From NCBI GenBank assembly GCA_018136815.1, contig CM030937.1, positions 4,214,226 to 4,278,225 of the forward strand: a stretch of 64,000 bases of DNA, given 5' to 3'. Each line of letters begins with the position of its first letter. The first letter of the stretch is position 1. The notes under the pieces were generated by a model, which saw nothing but the letters and a program-made list of their open reading frames with translations, had not been told where the DNA came from and searched no databases. Source of the DNA: Isochrysis galbana. Its lineage: Eukaryota > Haptophyta > Isochrysidales > Isochrysidaceae. Shown here piece after piece: positions 56,501 to 64,000 of the stretch. The position numbers and the translations under genes were made by a program.

Positions 56501-57078
56501 TCATTGCGTGAGCACGCCTTGTGGGTGGAGAGCATGTTGCGTTTGAATGGACCAAATGATGCGTCGGGCTTCTCGACCACATGCCATCCAAGGGGTGCAC
56601 CAACTTGGGGGCGCACAAGTGCAAGGAACTTGGCGGTGCCGGTGCCCCAAGTCTTGATTGCCTTGCCACTTGCCACCTCAACCGTGTCCGTGCGCGTCTC
56701 ATCCACGCCGTCCGGGAAGAAGCTGATGTCGTTGAAGTAGTCCGCCCCGGTGGCGCCCGAGTCGATGAGGATGCGTAAGGCATCATCCTCGGTGTTCTTT
56801 GTCGTGGTTGCACAGATCTTGTTGCAGGTGAAGGTGAGGCGTCCACCACTTTGCTTGTTTTCCTTCTTCATCTTGGCATCATAGAGGTTGGCCTTGATCT
56901 TGGCTTGGAGGCCCTCCGGCACCTTGTCCCAATCGATCAAGTGCGCGGTGTCGGGGTTGGACCAGCAGATGCCCGTGTGCATGCGGTCGCAGTGGGAGCA
57001 AGGCTTCTTGTCCTTGTTGTTGTTGCTCCTACCACCTCCACGCCCATGAGAAGCGCAAGGCTTCATACAAGGCTTCAT
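53527..57078 (-). CDS. Ty1/copia pol polyprotein (PR-INT-RT-RNase H), ends modified
   Basis: 1183-residue open frame. In order: zinc knuckle CSHCDRMHTGIC; aspartic protease LIDSGATGADYF; integrase core with acidic residues in KYVDVFYDVFSGLVFAYP, RLHSDNEPVLKS and NPAEIAVKLLER; acidic linker; reverse transcriptase with MYVQGFRQVPGIDFDLSYSP and the catalytic ATYVDDMPWG; RNase H with LVGSLLYAAVVSNPDISYTV, VDASWDVVRSTSGW and SANEAETMAA. This is copia domain order (integrase before RT). At 53593 RNase H breaks into a gag sequence of a second copy, so the last ~90 residues are lost. The first residues (MKPCMKPCASH) are non-element sequence. Open over its whole length and almost identical to neighbouring pieces, so recent. 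Confidence 0.92.
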   Translation of the reverse strand: MKPCMKPCASHGRGGGRSNNNKDKKPCSHCDRMHTGICWSNPDTAHLIDWDKVPEGLQAKIKANLYDAKMKKENKQSGGRLTFTCNKICATTTKNTEDDALRILIDSGATGADYFNDISFFPDGVDETRTDTVEVASGKAIKTWGTGTAKFLALVRPQVGAPLGWHVVEKPDASFGPFKRNMLSTHKACSRNDDMKCIMGKVNGFELPGGAFMPFTMGDDSQGFYVDVRPIPKGETTKAYSLGPYTTDKHKDMHATHEEAKEIWRARLGSPSDDRLRRLPDYSVDVPANLKRLQARKAEDVNEVALKANAQRRPGGGGGGPWMTSAVGDVITNDILTMPCRSVLTGYKYVDVFYDVFSGLVFAYPMRFKSEHPTMLQRFLADTQGFFIVKRLHSDNEPVLKSDKVQEICDSNLIRKQESNPYEPWGNPAEIAVKLLERTMRPLLLGCNAPQEYWEFALYPAMVIINRIPGAKDTAPPLVRAGIRHTVNLSMLKVFGCKAIVQKPKAYRDNNLSEQAQECIYLGPARYHTGNIFMSLETGKVFVSGVHATFMETEFPWKTTRGGEIPIDKTDQYGKMHGSIYAFGIPEDHEDPDYTPSEHSYSGPITEVEEDNSDNASDTTSPIRAPQRHRRIIESDEEDNDTLTPSGEVQRGPFESEDGKEDTAPRRSSRIAGEELPYTVMDYSTLGNDNTVFGDESASEYSASMCHKILMATEVCDDAIYIGFPKPFKPHQLKYLPQDEQDLWEEARMKEYNTLVTNKTFIDEKPIKKVGRAIPLGETLRYKRDGIRKSRMYVQGFRQVPGIDFDLSYSPTISHGGFRLFCVISVIMCTYKGAADAISAYTQSELPPNERVWVRMPKNYRKYDEHGQELAALLGQSLYGLVQSGRNWWLKLSMWLEAFGFIVAFSEPCLYVLRDEDSFMVMATYVDDMPWGSNDMKLVRKVFEAMKKDGFRLTWHEGLDEVLGAQLKEVNDGIILHQGDYINKLVGAHLEEMTKYEDTLRNTVDTPCNSYLGKDVVEAQDEKERIKAELDPKFGTKYRGLVGSLLYAAVVSNPDISYTVGQLCRAMSFPTVNLWHAALHCLLYLKNRGTMGLKYYKNNGDSPIIGLFRQGEGMVRGMVDASWDVVRSTSGWLIFINGSLVDWGSKRQNSISLSANEAETMAACRVVPRHESELHWMWRRSPS

Positions 57079-57151
57079 GCAAGGCTTAATGTGCGTCGTG
57101 AACCCAAGGCCTAGCTATGGCTAGGTGGTGTGCAAAGCATTTGTTCTTGTT
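57047..57151 (+). repeat. Left arm of a 105-bp inverted repeat
   Basis: Reverse complement of 58124-58228. Contains three AAGCCTTG(C/T)-type units and the palindrome CCTAGC-TATG-GCTAGG. It joins pol (at GRGGGRSNN) to the gag-side leader. Confidence 0.9.
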
Positions 57152-57304
57152 GGGGTTTTGTTTTTGTGTCGGTTACGTGACCGGCGGTTGAGTCGGTTAC
57201 GGCGGTTGAGTCGGTTACGGCGGTTGAGTCGTTTGAACGGACAACGGACCGTGCAAGGGTAGAGACCCCTAAGAGACAAGTAACAAGAAAGCTTTCGCCA
57301 CTCA
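57129..57304 (+). repeat. Candidate short LTR/leader of the copia element
   Basis: Starts TGTGCAAAGC and ends GCCACTCA (TG...CA), followed two bases later by TGGTACCCCCGCCG (57307-57320), a possible primer-binding site since it starts TGG. Inside are three 18-bp repeats GGTTGAGTCGGTTACGGC (57182-57232). No second LTR copy is found, so this is tentative. Confidence 0.35.
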
Positions 57305-57334
57305 TCTGGTACCCCCGCCGAGAGACAAAGAGAC

Positions 57335-58189
57335 ATGGACAAGAACAATGACAAGATCTTCTTCTACAACAAGGATGGTGCTGAATGGAGAGCATTCAGG
57401 CCCAAGTTGCTCGCGATGGCCGGCAAGAACGGTTGCCGACGTGCGATGCTCAAGAACAAGACGGAAAGCGTCGATGACGCCAACAAGGACAAGGAAGCCA
57501 CCCAGGTGGAACTCAACAAGGCATATGACCTCCTCATCATGTGCATCAAGGATGACAAGCTTGTGGCCACCTTGGATGTGCTCTACACGGATGAGGAGGA
57601 AGAGAAGTACGACGGCCACCGTGCGTTCAAACACATCGACGAGTTGCACGTGGCGGTCAACACCGAAGACAAGGCCGAAGACAAGAAGATGGAGTATGAC
57701 ACACTCAAGATGACCAACCTCCAGGAGTTCCCCTCAAGGGAGGAGGTCACCAACCGCTTTGACAACATGTTTGGCATCTTCCAAGGACTCAAGGGCACCG
57801 CGCGCGAAGTCTCCGTGGCCGAGTTGTGCCTCGACATGAAAGCGAGCTTCATTGGATGTGGAGAAGGAGTCCTTCGTGAAGTGGACAAGGCATGGGGCTC
57901 CTTGGAAGTTGAGCACCGCAAGAGGCCTGATATGGTGCACAAGAACCTTGTGGAGGCGGCGGCCATCGCCCATAAGCATGAGGCGGTGCGCTCCACGGTG
58001 CGTCCGGGCCAACGTGCAATGCAAGCGACCAAGACCGAGGATGACACGGATGCCATCAAGAAGGCCTATGAGGCGGGCTTCAAGGCTGGCCAAGGTGGGC
58101 GTGGAGGTGGTAGGAGCAACAACAACAAGAACAAATGCTTTGCACACCACCTAGCCATAGCTAGGCCTTGGGTTCACGACGCACATTAA
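57335..58189 (+). CDS. Copia gag, opposite strand to pol
   Basis: 284 residues: MDKNNDKIFFYNKDGAEWRA at the start, FRPKLLAMAGKNGC, a UBN2-like helical body (EVTNRFDNMFGIFQGLKGTA, DMVHKNLVEAAAIAHKHEAV) and a basic Gly-rich end GQGGRGGGRSNNNK. At 58124 the frame leaves gag and enters the inverted-repeat arm (CFAHHLAIARPW), so the knuckle that should follow is found instead on the minus strand at 57047. Gag and pol thus stand head to head and cannot be translated as one polyprotein as assembled. Confidence 0.88.
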   Translation: MDKNNDKIFFYNKDGAEWRAFRPKLLAMAGKNGCRRAMLKNKTESVDDANKDKEATQVELNKAYDLLIMCIKDDKLVATLDVLYTDEEEEKYDGHRAFKHIDELHVAVNTEDKAEDKKMEYDTLKMTNLQEFPSREEVTNRFDNMFGIFQGLKGTAREVSVAELCLDMKASFIGCGEGVLREVDKAWGSLEVEHRKRPDMVHKNLVEAAAIAHKHEAVRSTVRPGQRAMQATKTEDDTDAIKKAYEAGFKAGQGGRGGGRSNNNKNKCFAHHLAIARPWVHDAH

Positions 58190-58228
58190 GCCTTGCATGA
58201 AGCCTTGTATGAAGCCTTGCGCTTCTCA
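58124..58228 (-). repeat. Right arm of the 105-bp inverted repeat
   Basis: Exact reverse complement of 57047-57151. It is entered at AACAAGAACAA, a word shared by the gag 3' end and the leader, which looks like a microhomology switch. Confidence 0.9.
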
Positions 58229-59025
58229 ATGGTCGACGCATCGTGGGACGTAGTACGTTCGACGAGCGGCTGGCTCATCTTCATCAATGGCAGCCTCGTC
58301 GATTGGGGCAGCAAGCGCCAAAACAGCATCTCCCTGTCGGCCAACGAGGCGGAAACGATGGCGGCCTCCCTCGCTTCGCAACGTATCGAGAACTTCCGTA
58401 ACACGCTCGCGGATCTCGGTTGGAAGCAAGCGGAGCCAAGTCCGCTGTTGTCCGACAGCAAGGGTGCCCGCGTGCATGCGGTCGCAGTGGGAGCAGGGCT
58501 TCTTGTCCTTGTTGTTGTTGTTCCTACCACCTCCACGCCCACCTTGGCCAGCCTTGAAGCCCGCCTCATAGGCCTTCTTGATAGCATCCGTGTCATCCTC
58601 GGTCTTGGACGCTTGCATTGCACGTTGGCCCGGACGCACCGTGGAGCGCACCGCCTCATGCTTATGGGCGATGGCCGCTGCCTCCACAAGGTTCTTGTGC
58701 ACCATATCAGGCAGCGCTTCTTGGCGGACACGCAAGGGTTCTTCATCGTGAAGCGCTTGCACTCGGACAATGAGCCCGTGCTCAAGAGCGACAAGGTGCA
58801 AGAGATTTGCGATAGCAACTTGATCCGCAGATGCCCGTGTGCATGCGGTCGCAGTGGGAGCAAGGCTTCTTGTCCTTGTTGTTGTTGCTCCTACCACCTC
58901 CACGCCCACCTTGGCCAGCCTTGAAGCCCGCCTCATAGGCCTTCTTGATGGCATCCGTGTCGTCCTCGGTTTTGGTCGCTTGCATTGCACGTTGGCCCGG
59001 ACGCACCGTGGAGCGCACCCCATCG
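58229..59025. mobile_element. Copia mosaic II: alternating-strand blocks
   Basis: 58229-58467 (+) RNase H (VDASWDVVRSTSGWLIFING to LLSDSKGA). 58468-58710 (-) gag end and knuckle. 58710-58829 (+) integrase QRFLADTQGFFIVKRLHSDN to SNLIR. 58829-59020 (-) gag end and knuckle again. All are near-identical to the main copy. The long open frames across the joints are chimeras and not proteins. Confidence 0.85.
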
Positions 59026-59221
59026 GCCCACGGCCCACGGTCGCTCGGCGCGCGCTCGCGCCACGCACTAGTTTTAATTTTTAGAGGCCATGGGTTTTGT
59101 GTTTACTGGCCAAAAAGCGTTTGCTGTTACAAGCAAAGGCGGCCTGAGCACCAATAGCTGTTGCACTGTTGGAGCATCATAGTCTATAGGGAACTTTAAT
59201 TTAGGCTTTAGGCCTTCGTTT

Positions 59222-59270
59222 GCCCATTGAAGATGGTGCCCCCCGCAGCCCCCTAGTGAGTGACCAGGCT
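59222..59270 (+). repeat. Short dispersed repeat (also at 8586)
   Basis: GGTGCCCCCCGCAGCCCCCT ... GTGACCAGGCTA matches 8592-8628. 59026-59361 otherwise shows no gene. Confidence 0.5.
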
Positions 59271-59361
59271 AGACTTAACCCCACAATGCCCATGTCCATA
59301 TGAAAACAACATACATGTTGCAACCACGTGTCTTGAAGCTTCACATACTGACAAACCTCTC

Positions 59362-62300
59362 CTACTCCACCTTGACGGCTCCATAAATTGCTCGCACGAA
59401 TGCGAAGCATGCCAAAAATCCGACGGCTCCAGTGAGCATGAAGAACGAGTACGATGCAATCAGCATGTAGCCAACATACAAGAGCACCGACACTCCCCGC
59501 GTCATGACCATCTTCGTAGACATGTAGATGAGCGAGTACAAGAAGAGATATAGCCCTGAGGAGCCAGACGTCAAGAAAGCCCGCCACCACCAATTGTAGT
59601 CCTCGGCACACAGCTAAGGGGGCGGGAGGGGGGGAGGGGTTGAAGACAACGAGAAACGAGCGCGTCGCGCCATGCTCGACCGATCGAGCTGAACAGTTTC
59701 GATGTGCAAACCAATGGCATTCGTTATCATACTTGGAAATAGCACATGACAATCGTGATTTCTGCGCAGGTGATGATGAGAATGACGAAGACAATGAGAA
59801 GAAAGCCGAAAACGTAGTAATACTGGTGAAGCCAAATGGAGGAAAGGATGAAGAAAAGCTCGATGAACACGGCGCCAAATGGCAAAATACCGCCAACAAG
59901 TATCGAGAAAAGGGGTGTCGTGTACCAGGCCTAACATAAATTTGCGCGAGGGAAGAAAATCAAGGCTTGACGCAAGCATTCGACTATCATATGGGAGCAA
60001 ATGCAGACATGTTGTGGCGATCAATGTTTCGCTCACTACTGATTGTCCATGACGGCAGGCAGATTTTGTGGTTTATTCAAGATTGCTCCACTCAAAACAT
60101 TTCCTTCACAAGAGCATGAGTAGTTCGTCACCTGCTTAGGCACCGTGCGCGGGATCATATTCGTCTTGGTGGGGAACTCGAGACGCGGCATGCGATAGCC
60201 GATGTAGGAGCCCAAGTACACCAAGGGCACCGAGACACCAAACCACATGACGAGTAGCGCGAAGAATGTGCCAAATGGGACAGCTCCCGATGATTTTTGA
60301 CCCCAAATGAACATGTTCAGCGAGAAGAAGATGAGGAAAATCATACCTGTTCGGCAAGCAAGGTGCACGCAGATTACGAGTGGGCATCAGCTGCCGCCGT
60401 TGCATGCTTCTATGACATACCTGGGAACATGAGAGCGGTCTTTAACGTCGTCATACGCCAGTCGGTACCCGAAAGCGCTTTATACAATCGAGCTGAGACT
60501 ACACCGGCGGGTACGCCCATCAATACGAAGAGCAGAATGAGCGCCGTCATTAGTGCGCCACGATTGGCCGGCGACAAAAATCCGAAAACTGCGAAGGCCA
60601 TCGTGATCACGCTCATCGCGAGGACCTAAACAAAGACAAGACAGAGGTCTGCCATAGCACATTCCCTAGGGCTGAGGAGTGTATGGGGCAGATCTAGTTT
60701 ACGTTCTAGGTCATAGTTCCGTGAATGCTGCATGATAAGCCGAGGGAAGTCCAATGCCCTACAGACAAGAAAGAAAATTACCTGGACGCCGGTTCCCACG
60801 TAAACGGACAACAACGCCGGCCTCTGAGGCGGCCGGAAAATGTCTCCATGAACGAGCTTCCACCCAGACTCGTCAGCAGTCTCCTCTCTAGAGTCAAGTT
60901 CGTTGTATCGCGACAAGTCTTTCCGAAGTGTGCGTAACATAATCATTGCGAGCAAGCCGGTCAAGAACAAAACGATCATGAAACTAACATGGGGATGAGG
61001 AGAGTCAGTGATTATCATCACGCTCTGCATGCTACTACAAGAGTTTCCCGGGACGTCGCGTACGATGTCTCCAAGAGATGTTGTGCTTTTTCAGGGCCTC
61101 CAACATCCAACCAACATATTGGCTGCAGAGCTAATTCACCTGTTCACAATAGCAAACCAATGGATTTGCTCGTCGGTTGCGTAGAGGTAGACGTCCCAAC
61201 GTGAAGCCCACTTGACTTCGGAGAACTCCCAGCGCACATCGTATGTCCAAAAGATGTCCTAGACACGGCATCATCAAGGAATGTATCGATTTTAACTCGG
61301 GAAGGTGCGGCCGACCGCACGTAGGAATTATTCAGCAAGGCCAAGCACATACACAAGATGCCCTGCCGACGCACTCCGCCAAGCAAACAGAACCCGCACC
61401 TGACTGCCCTCGACAGGCTGTGGTGGTGCTGAGTGCGAGACAGGAGCCATGGGCGTGCAAGTAGATAGGCCCCCGGATGGACTTGCCGCGTGCTGGATTG
61501 AGAATGGTTCAACCTAGTATGTGAAGTACGAGGGACATCGTCGGATGAAATGATCCAACAAGGGTGAGACGATGGGGGCTGACAGTGCAGGCGTGCGTAG
61601 ATTGGAGAGGCTTTTTCAAGAGCATCTAGAACTGACCTCGAAACCCACAATGCGAGCACCATCAAAGGAGGCGGGGTCGGTGTGATATTTCAGTACGATC
61701 CGATGATGGTTGTACACCTATGGCATCAAGGATTTGGGGAAGAGTGGCCTGAGATTCCTAGTCCATTGCAGCCTCGCTAGTATGACATGGAATGCGTCCC
61801 AAAGGAAAGGAATCTGCTCAAGTGGTAACATATAGCTTGGCACCAGCACTCTTTGCTACAGGCCTCCCCGCATCCGTTCAGGCCACAAGAATGCAAAACA
61901 GTGAGTGGGCTCTATCTTGTACATACAGGGTGAAAGGGCTGGCTCTCACGTAGTTGACACCGCTTTTGGTGCCGGGAATTTGGGTGGACCCCTTGAAGCC
62001 CAAAGGGAAGCCCCTTTCGTAGATGGTGATGATGCGTGAAGGCCGACTACGTGTTGGTGGCTCCACAACCCTTGTCGCAGCCTGTAGTCACGAATTGGGC
62101 ACACGAGCTCGGTTTTGCAGATTTCAAGTGAACCAGGCATAGCAGCAAATCCTCTCGATGCAGTCCAAGGCGCTTGCGGAGTTTCCAAATAGGCCATGGC
62201 GAAACCACTCCACAAGAAGCTCTGTCTCTCTTGATCCTCACATCCCCTCCCCTCCCCCTTTTCCTTTTCATAGTGATGTAAGAGATGCGCATGACCAATT

Positions 62301-62765
62301 GAGCTGTAGGCGGCAAGGTTCGTGCGCATGAGGGCTCGCATGGATGATGCGTGTGTAGGAACCTACTGGTAAGTTGTCGACGATCCAGTTAACACGATAG
62401 TCTTCTCCAATCTTGTGGGAAAATTTTTTCGTCTGCTCGGGCGTGTAAGACTGTTTGCAAAGCAGTTTGCAAGACTCTTCCACATTCATCTTGATCTCAA
62501 ACGGAGAGTTTTGGATTCTATCTCCTCGCATCACCTCACCCAGATTCTCGCCCTTGTAGACAATCTCTGCAGGGCGGCAGAAAGGAAGGTCGTACCACTC
62601 ATACGGCAACTGAGTCTTGGTCGAGGTGAGCTTATTGACCTTGAGATCGATCAGCTCCCCGTCCTTGTAGTCGATGGGCGCGACACCTGGTAGATAGAAG
62701 CCAGCAATGGTCGGAAATGCCACGAGAAGCGCGGCACTCATGCATCGGCTGCGAGCGGCACGCAT
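59362..62765 (-). CDS. Nonaspanin, TM9SF family, ten exons
   Basis: Nine-TM Golgi/endosome membrane protein. Exons (minus): 62765-62367, 62081-61950, 61717-61637, 61513-61400, 61258-61140, 60983-60782, 60625-60421, 60346-60132, 59930-59733, 59613-59362. All nine introns are GT-AG and the phases close to 638 residues, the normal family length. Signal peptide [20 protein letters not shown], then [73 protein letters not shown], then TM helices, including [20 protein letters not shown] and [20 protein letters not shown]. The end ...[12 protein letters not shown] keeps the KxD/E C-terminal Golgi-retention motif. Met at 62867 is upstream in frame, but the chosen Met gives a proper signal peptide. 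Confidence 0.95.
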
Positions 62766-62869
62766 GGGCGCAGTTGGGGTGGGCGTCGGTCGTTGTCTTC
62801 TGGTTGAGTATAACCTTAGTGCTGTCGACGGCAACATGTCGACGGTGCCATCCACGGCAATGCGCAATG

Positions 62870-63089
62870 GGGCAACATGGTCAATTCAGGATCATCGGGT
62901 ACTTGAAGGCTAGCGTCCACAGGAGTGGCCTCGACGTTTGAATCGACGACGGCCGAGCGGTCGAGAGTCTCAGGACGCTCTGATGAATAGGGAAAGCGGG
63001 CTGAAATACACACCGACTCACTGGTCACTGGGGCAGAAAAATGGCCTCTAGATCTAGAGGGGGTTTGCTAGAGGACCCCAAAAATTTTT
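62870..63089. other. 5' flank of the TM9SF gene, no gene seen
   Basis: Contains CTCTAGATCTAGAG, a 14-bp palindrome near 63046. No open frame of interest. Confidence 0.5.
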
Positions 63090-63158
63090 CCTCAAGCGGG
63101 AGTCGATCCCCACACTCCAACACCGCGGTCGGGGCCCTGCGCCCACCGAGCCAGTGGC
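63090..63158 (-). ncRNA. tRNA-like sequence (Pol III A/B-box-like)
   Basis: On the minus strand TGGCTCGGTGG (A-box-like, 63142-63152) is followed by a possible anticodon stem CCGAC/GTTGG and GGGATCGACTCCC (T-arm/B-box-like, 63098-63110). The acceptor ends do not pair, so it is not a functional tRNA as read. It could be a tRNA-derived SINE head or a decayed tRNA. Confidence 0.3.
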
Positions 63159-63654
63159 GGTATCAACAGTGCCAGCGAAAGTGAAAAACAAATGCTCTTA
63201 CACATTGTGCTCCTGCGAGCGCGCCCCGCTCCCCCCTCTCCTCCTTGTGCGAGCCCGCTGTCCTGTCTGTGTCTGGGCTGTCTGTGCCATGTCCTGCTCC
63301 CTTTCGAGGGTCGTCTGCGTGGATGAGACTCGTTGTGGAGCGTGTGCGATGTGAGAGAGTCGCTGCTAGTGTCCTCCCCTCCCTTGTGATGCGTGGGTGG
63401 TTCTGTACAAGGATGTTGCATCAGCTTACGAGCTCGCACCGTATTGGAGCTAATACTGATATCAGTTCCTTGTATCAGCTCGCAAGCCCTGAAACAAAAC
63501 TCCGATCTATTATACACCTAATACTATTAAGAACGCCTCATCTCGTTTGCCGCTAGCGTGCGTCGCAGCAGCTTCCGCGTCGCGCGGCGCATGCGCGCGA
63601 GTGCCAGTAAGAAGCCATCCGTACATACTCCATATATATGTACATTGGCAAGCG

Positions 63655-64000
63655 CATGTGTGAGTGAGTGAGTGAATGAGTGAGTAAGTAAGTGCGTGAG
63701 TGAGTGAAAGTGAAAGAGAAAGAGGAAGAGAGGGAGAGAGAGAGGGATGGGGATGGAGGGGTGGATGGGGAGAGAGAGGGAGAGGGGAAGGTGGGGGGGG
63801 GGTGAGAGTGAGTGAGTGAGTGAGTGAGTAAGGAAAGGGAGGGAGGATAGGAGGGAGGGAGGGAGAGAGGGAGGGAGGGACGGAGAGAAAGAGACAAACA
63901 GAGACAGAGAGGCAAAGATAGAGACAGAGACGGACAAAGAGAGAGAGAGGAGGAGGGAGGGGGGTGGGAGGGAGAGGAAGAGAGGAAAGTGAGCGAGAGC
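63655..64000. repeat. GTGA repeats and purine-rich low-complexity DNA
   Basis: (GTGA)n at 63657-63710 and 63802-63828, then GA-rich sequence to the window end. The Leu/Ser/Pro-rich open frames on the other strand are artefacts of composition. 63160-63654 shows no gene. Confidence 0.9.

Noticed and set aside
58193-59068. Chimeric ORFs of 243-280 residues over the copia mosaic
   Set aside because: Each mixes sense and antisense pieces of gag, integrase and RNase H across joints; they are not proteins.
63527-63937. Ser/Leu/Pro-rich minus ORFs at the window end
   Set aside because: Antisense of GTGA and GA-rich simple repeats.
63655-64000. Telomeric repeat at the right end
   Set aside because: GTGA/GA-rich repeats are irregular and not a telomere unit; no TTAGGG- or TTTAGGG-type array.

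Overview
The window is nuclear DNA from a GC-rich, intron-containing unicellular eukaryote, most likely an alga with a complex (secondary) plastid. Host genes are split by short GT-AG introns (about 70-290 nt). The D1-processing protease at 13.8-15.0 kb starts with a signal peptide followed by a second, lumen-type hydrophobic segment, the bipartite leader of haptophyte or stramenopile plastid proteins; the exact lineage cannot be fixed from the sequence. One 100-base N gap (13607-13706) marks this as a scaffold, and long C or G homopolymers may hide small assembly errors.

Host genes, left to right: a LacZ-type GH2 beta-galactosidase (1-4431 +, 5' end outside); an aldo/keto-reductase-like protein with altered catalytic residues (6402-7793 +); a cyclin (9697-10581 +); the CtpA protease, broken by the gap (13834-15025 -); histone H2A (15261 +); importin-9 (18835-22371 -); H2B (24812 +); an ankyrin-repeat ORF (26456-27559 -); an unidentified five-exon gene (28919-30559 -); a second H2A (30933 +); a two-repeat Myb protein (34171-35199 -); a protein with two YccV-like domains and a TPR-like tail (37077-39778 -); an alpha/beta hydrolase (43614-44432 +); a GRIP golgin (47689-51367 -); and a ten-exon TM9SF/nonaspanin (59362-62765 -). 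Intron boundaries were worked out by hand from frame, GT-AG ends and family conservation.

The three histone genes share a strict two-part element 70-90 bp upstream of the ATG (CGCCGGCG, four free bases, GCGCCGCTGCAG) and a 3' stem-loop of the replication-dependent type, so they look like one co-regulated set although scattered over 16 kb.

Between the genes the DNA is crowded with mobile elements: 5'-truncated LINEs (12.3-13.1 kb; 40.6-42.3 kb with a 17-bp target duplication); a SINE-like family sharing the LINE 3' end; a GC-rich repeat family with a terminal hairpin; an element with 28-bp perfect inverted ends; integrase and chromodomain fragments; and a 7-kb Ty1/copia locus (51.8-59.0 kb) in which gag and pol stand head to head and blocks of pol alternate in orientation. 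Between these lie minisatellites and dispersed short motifs.
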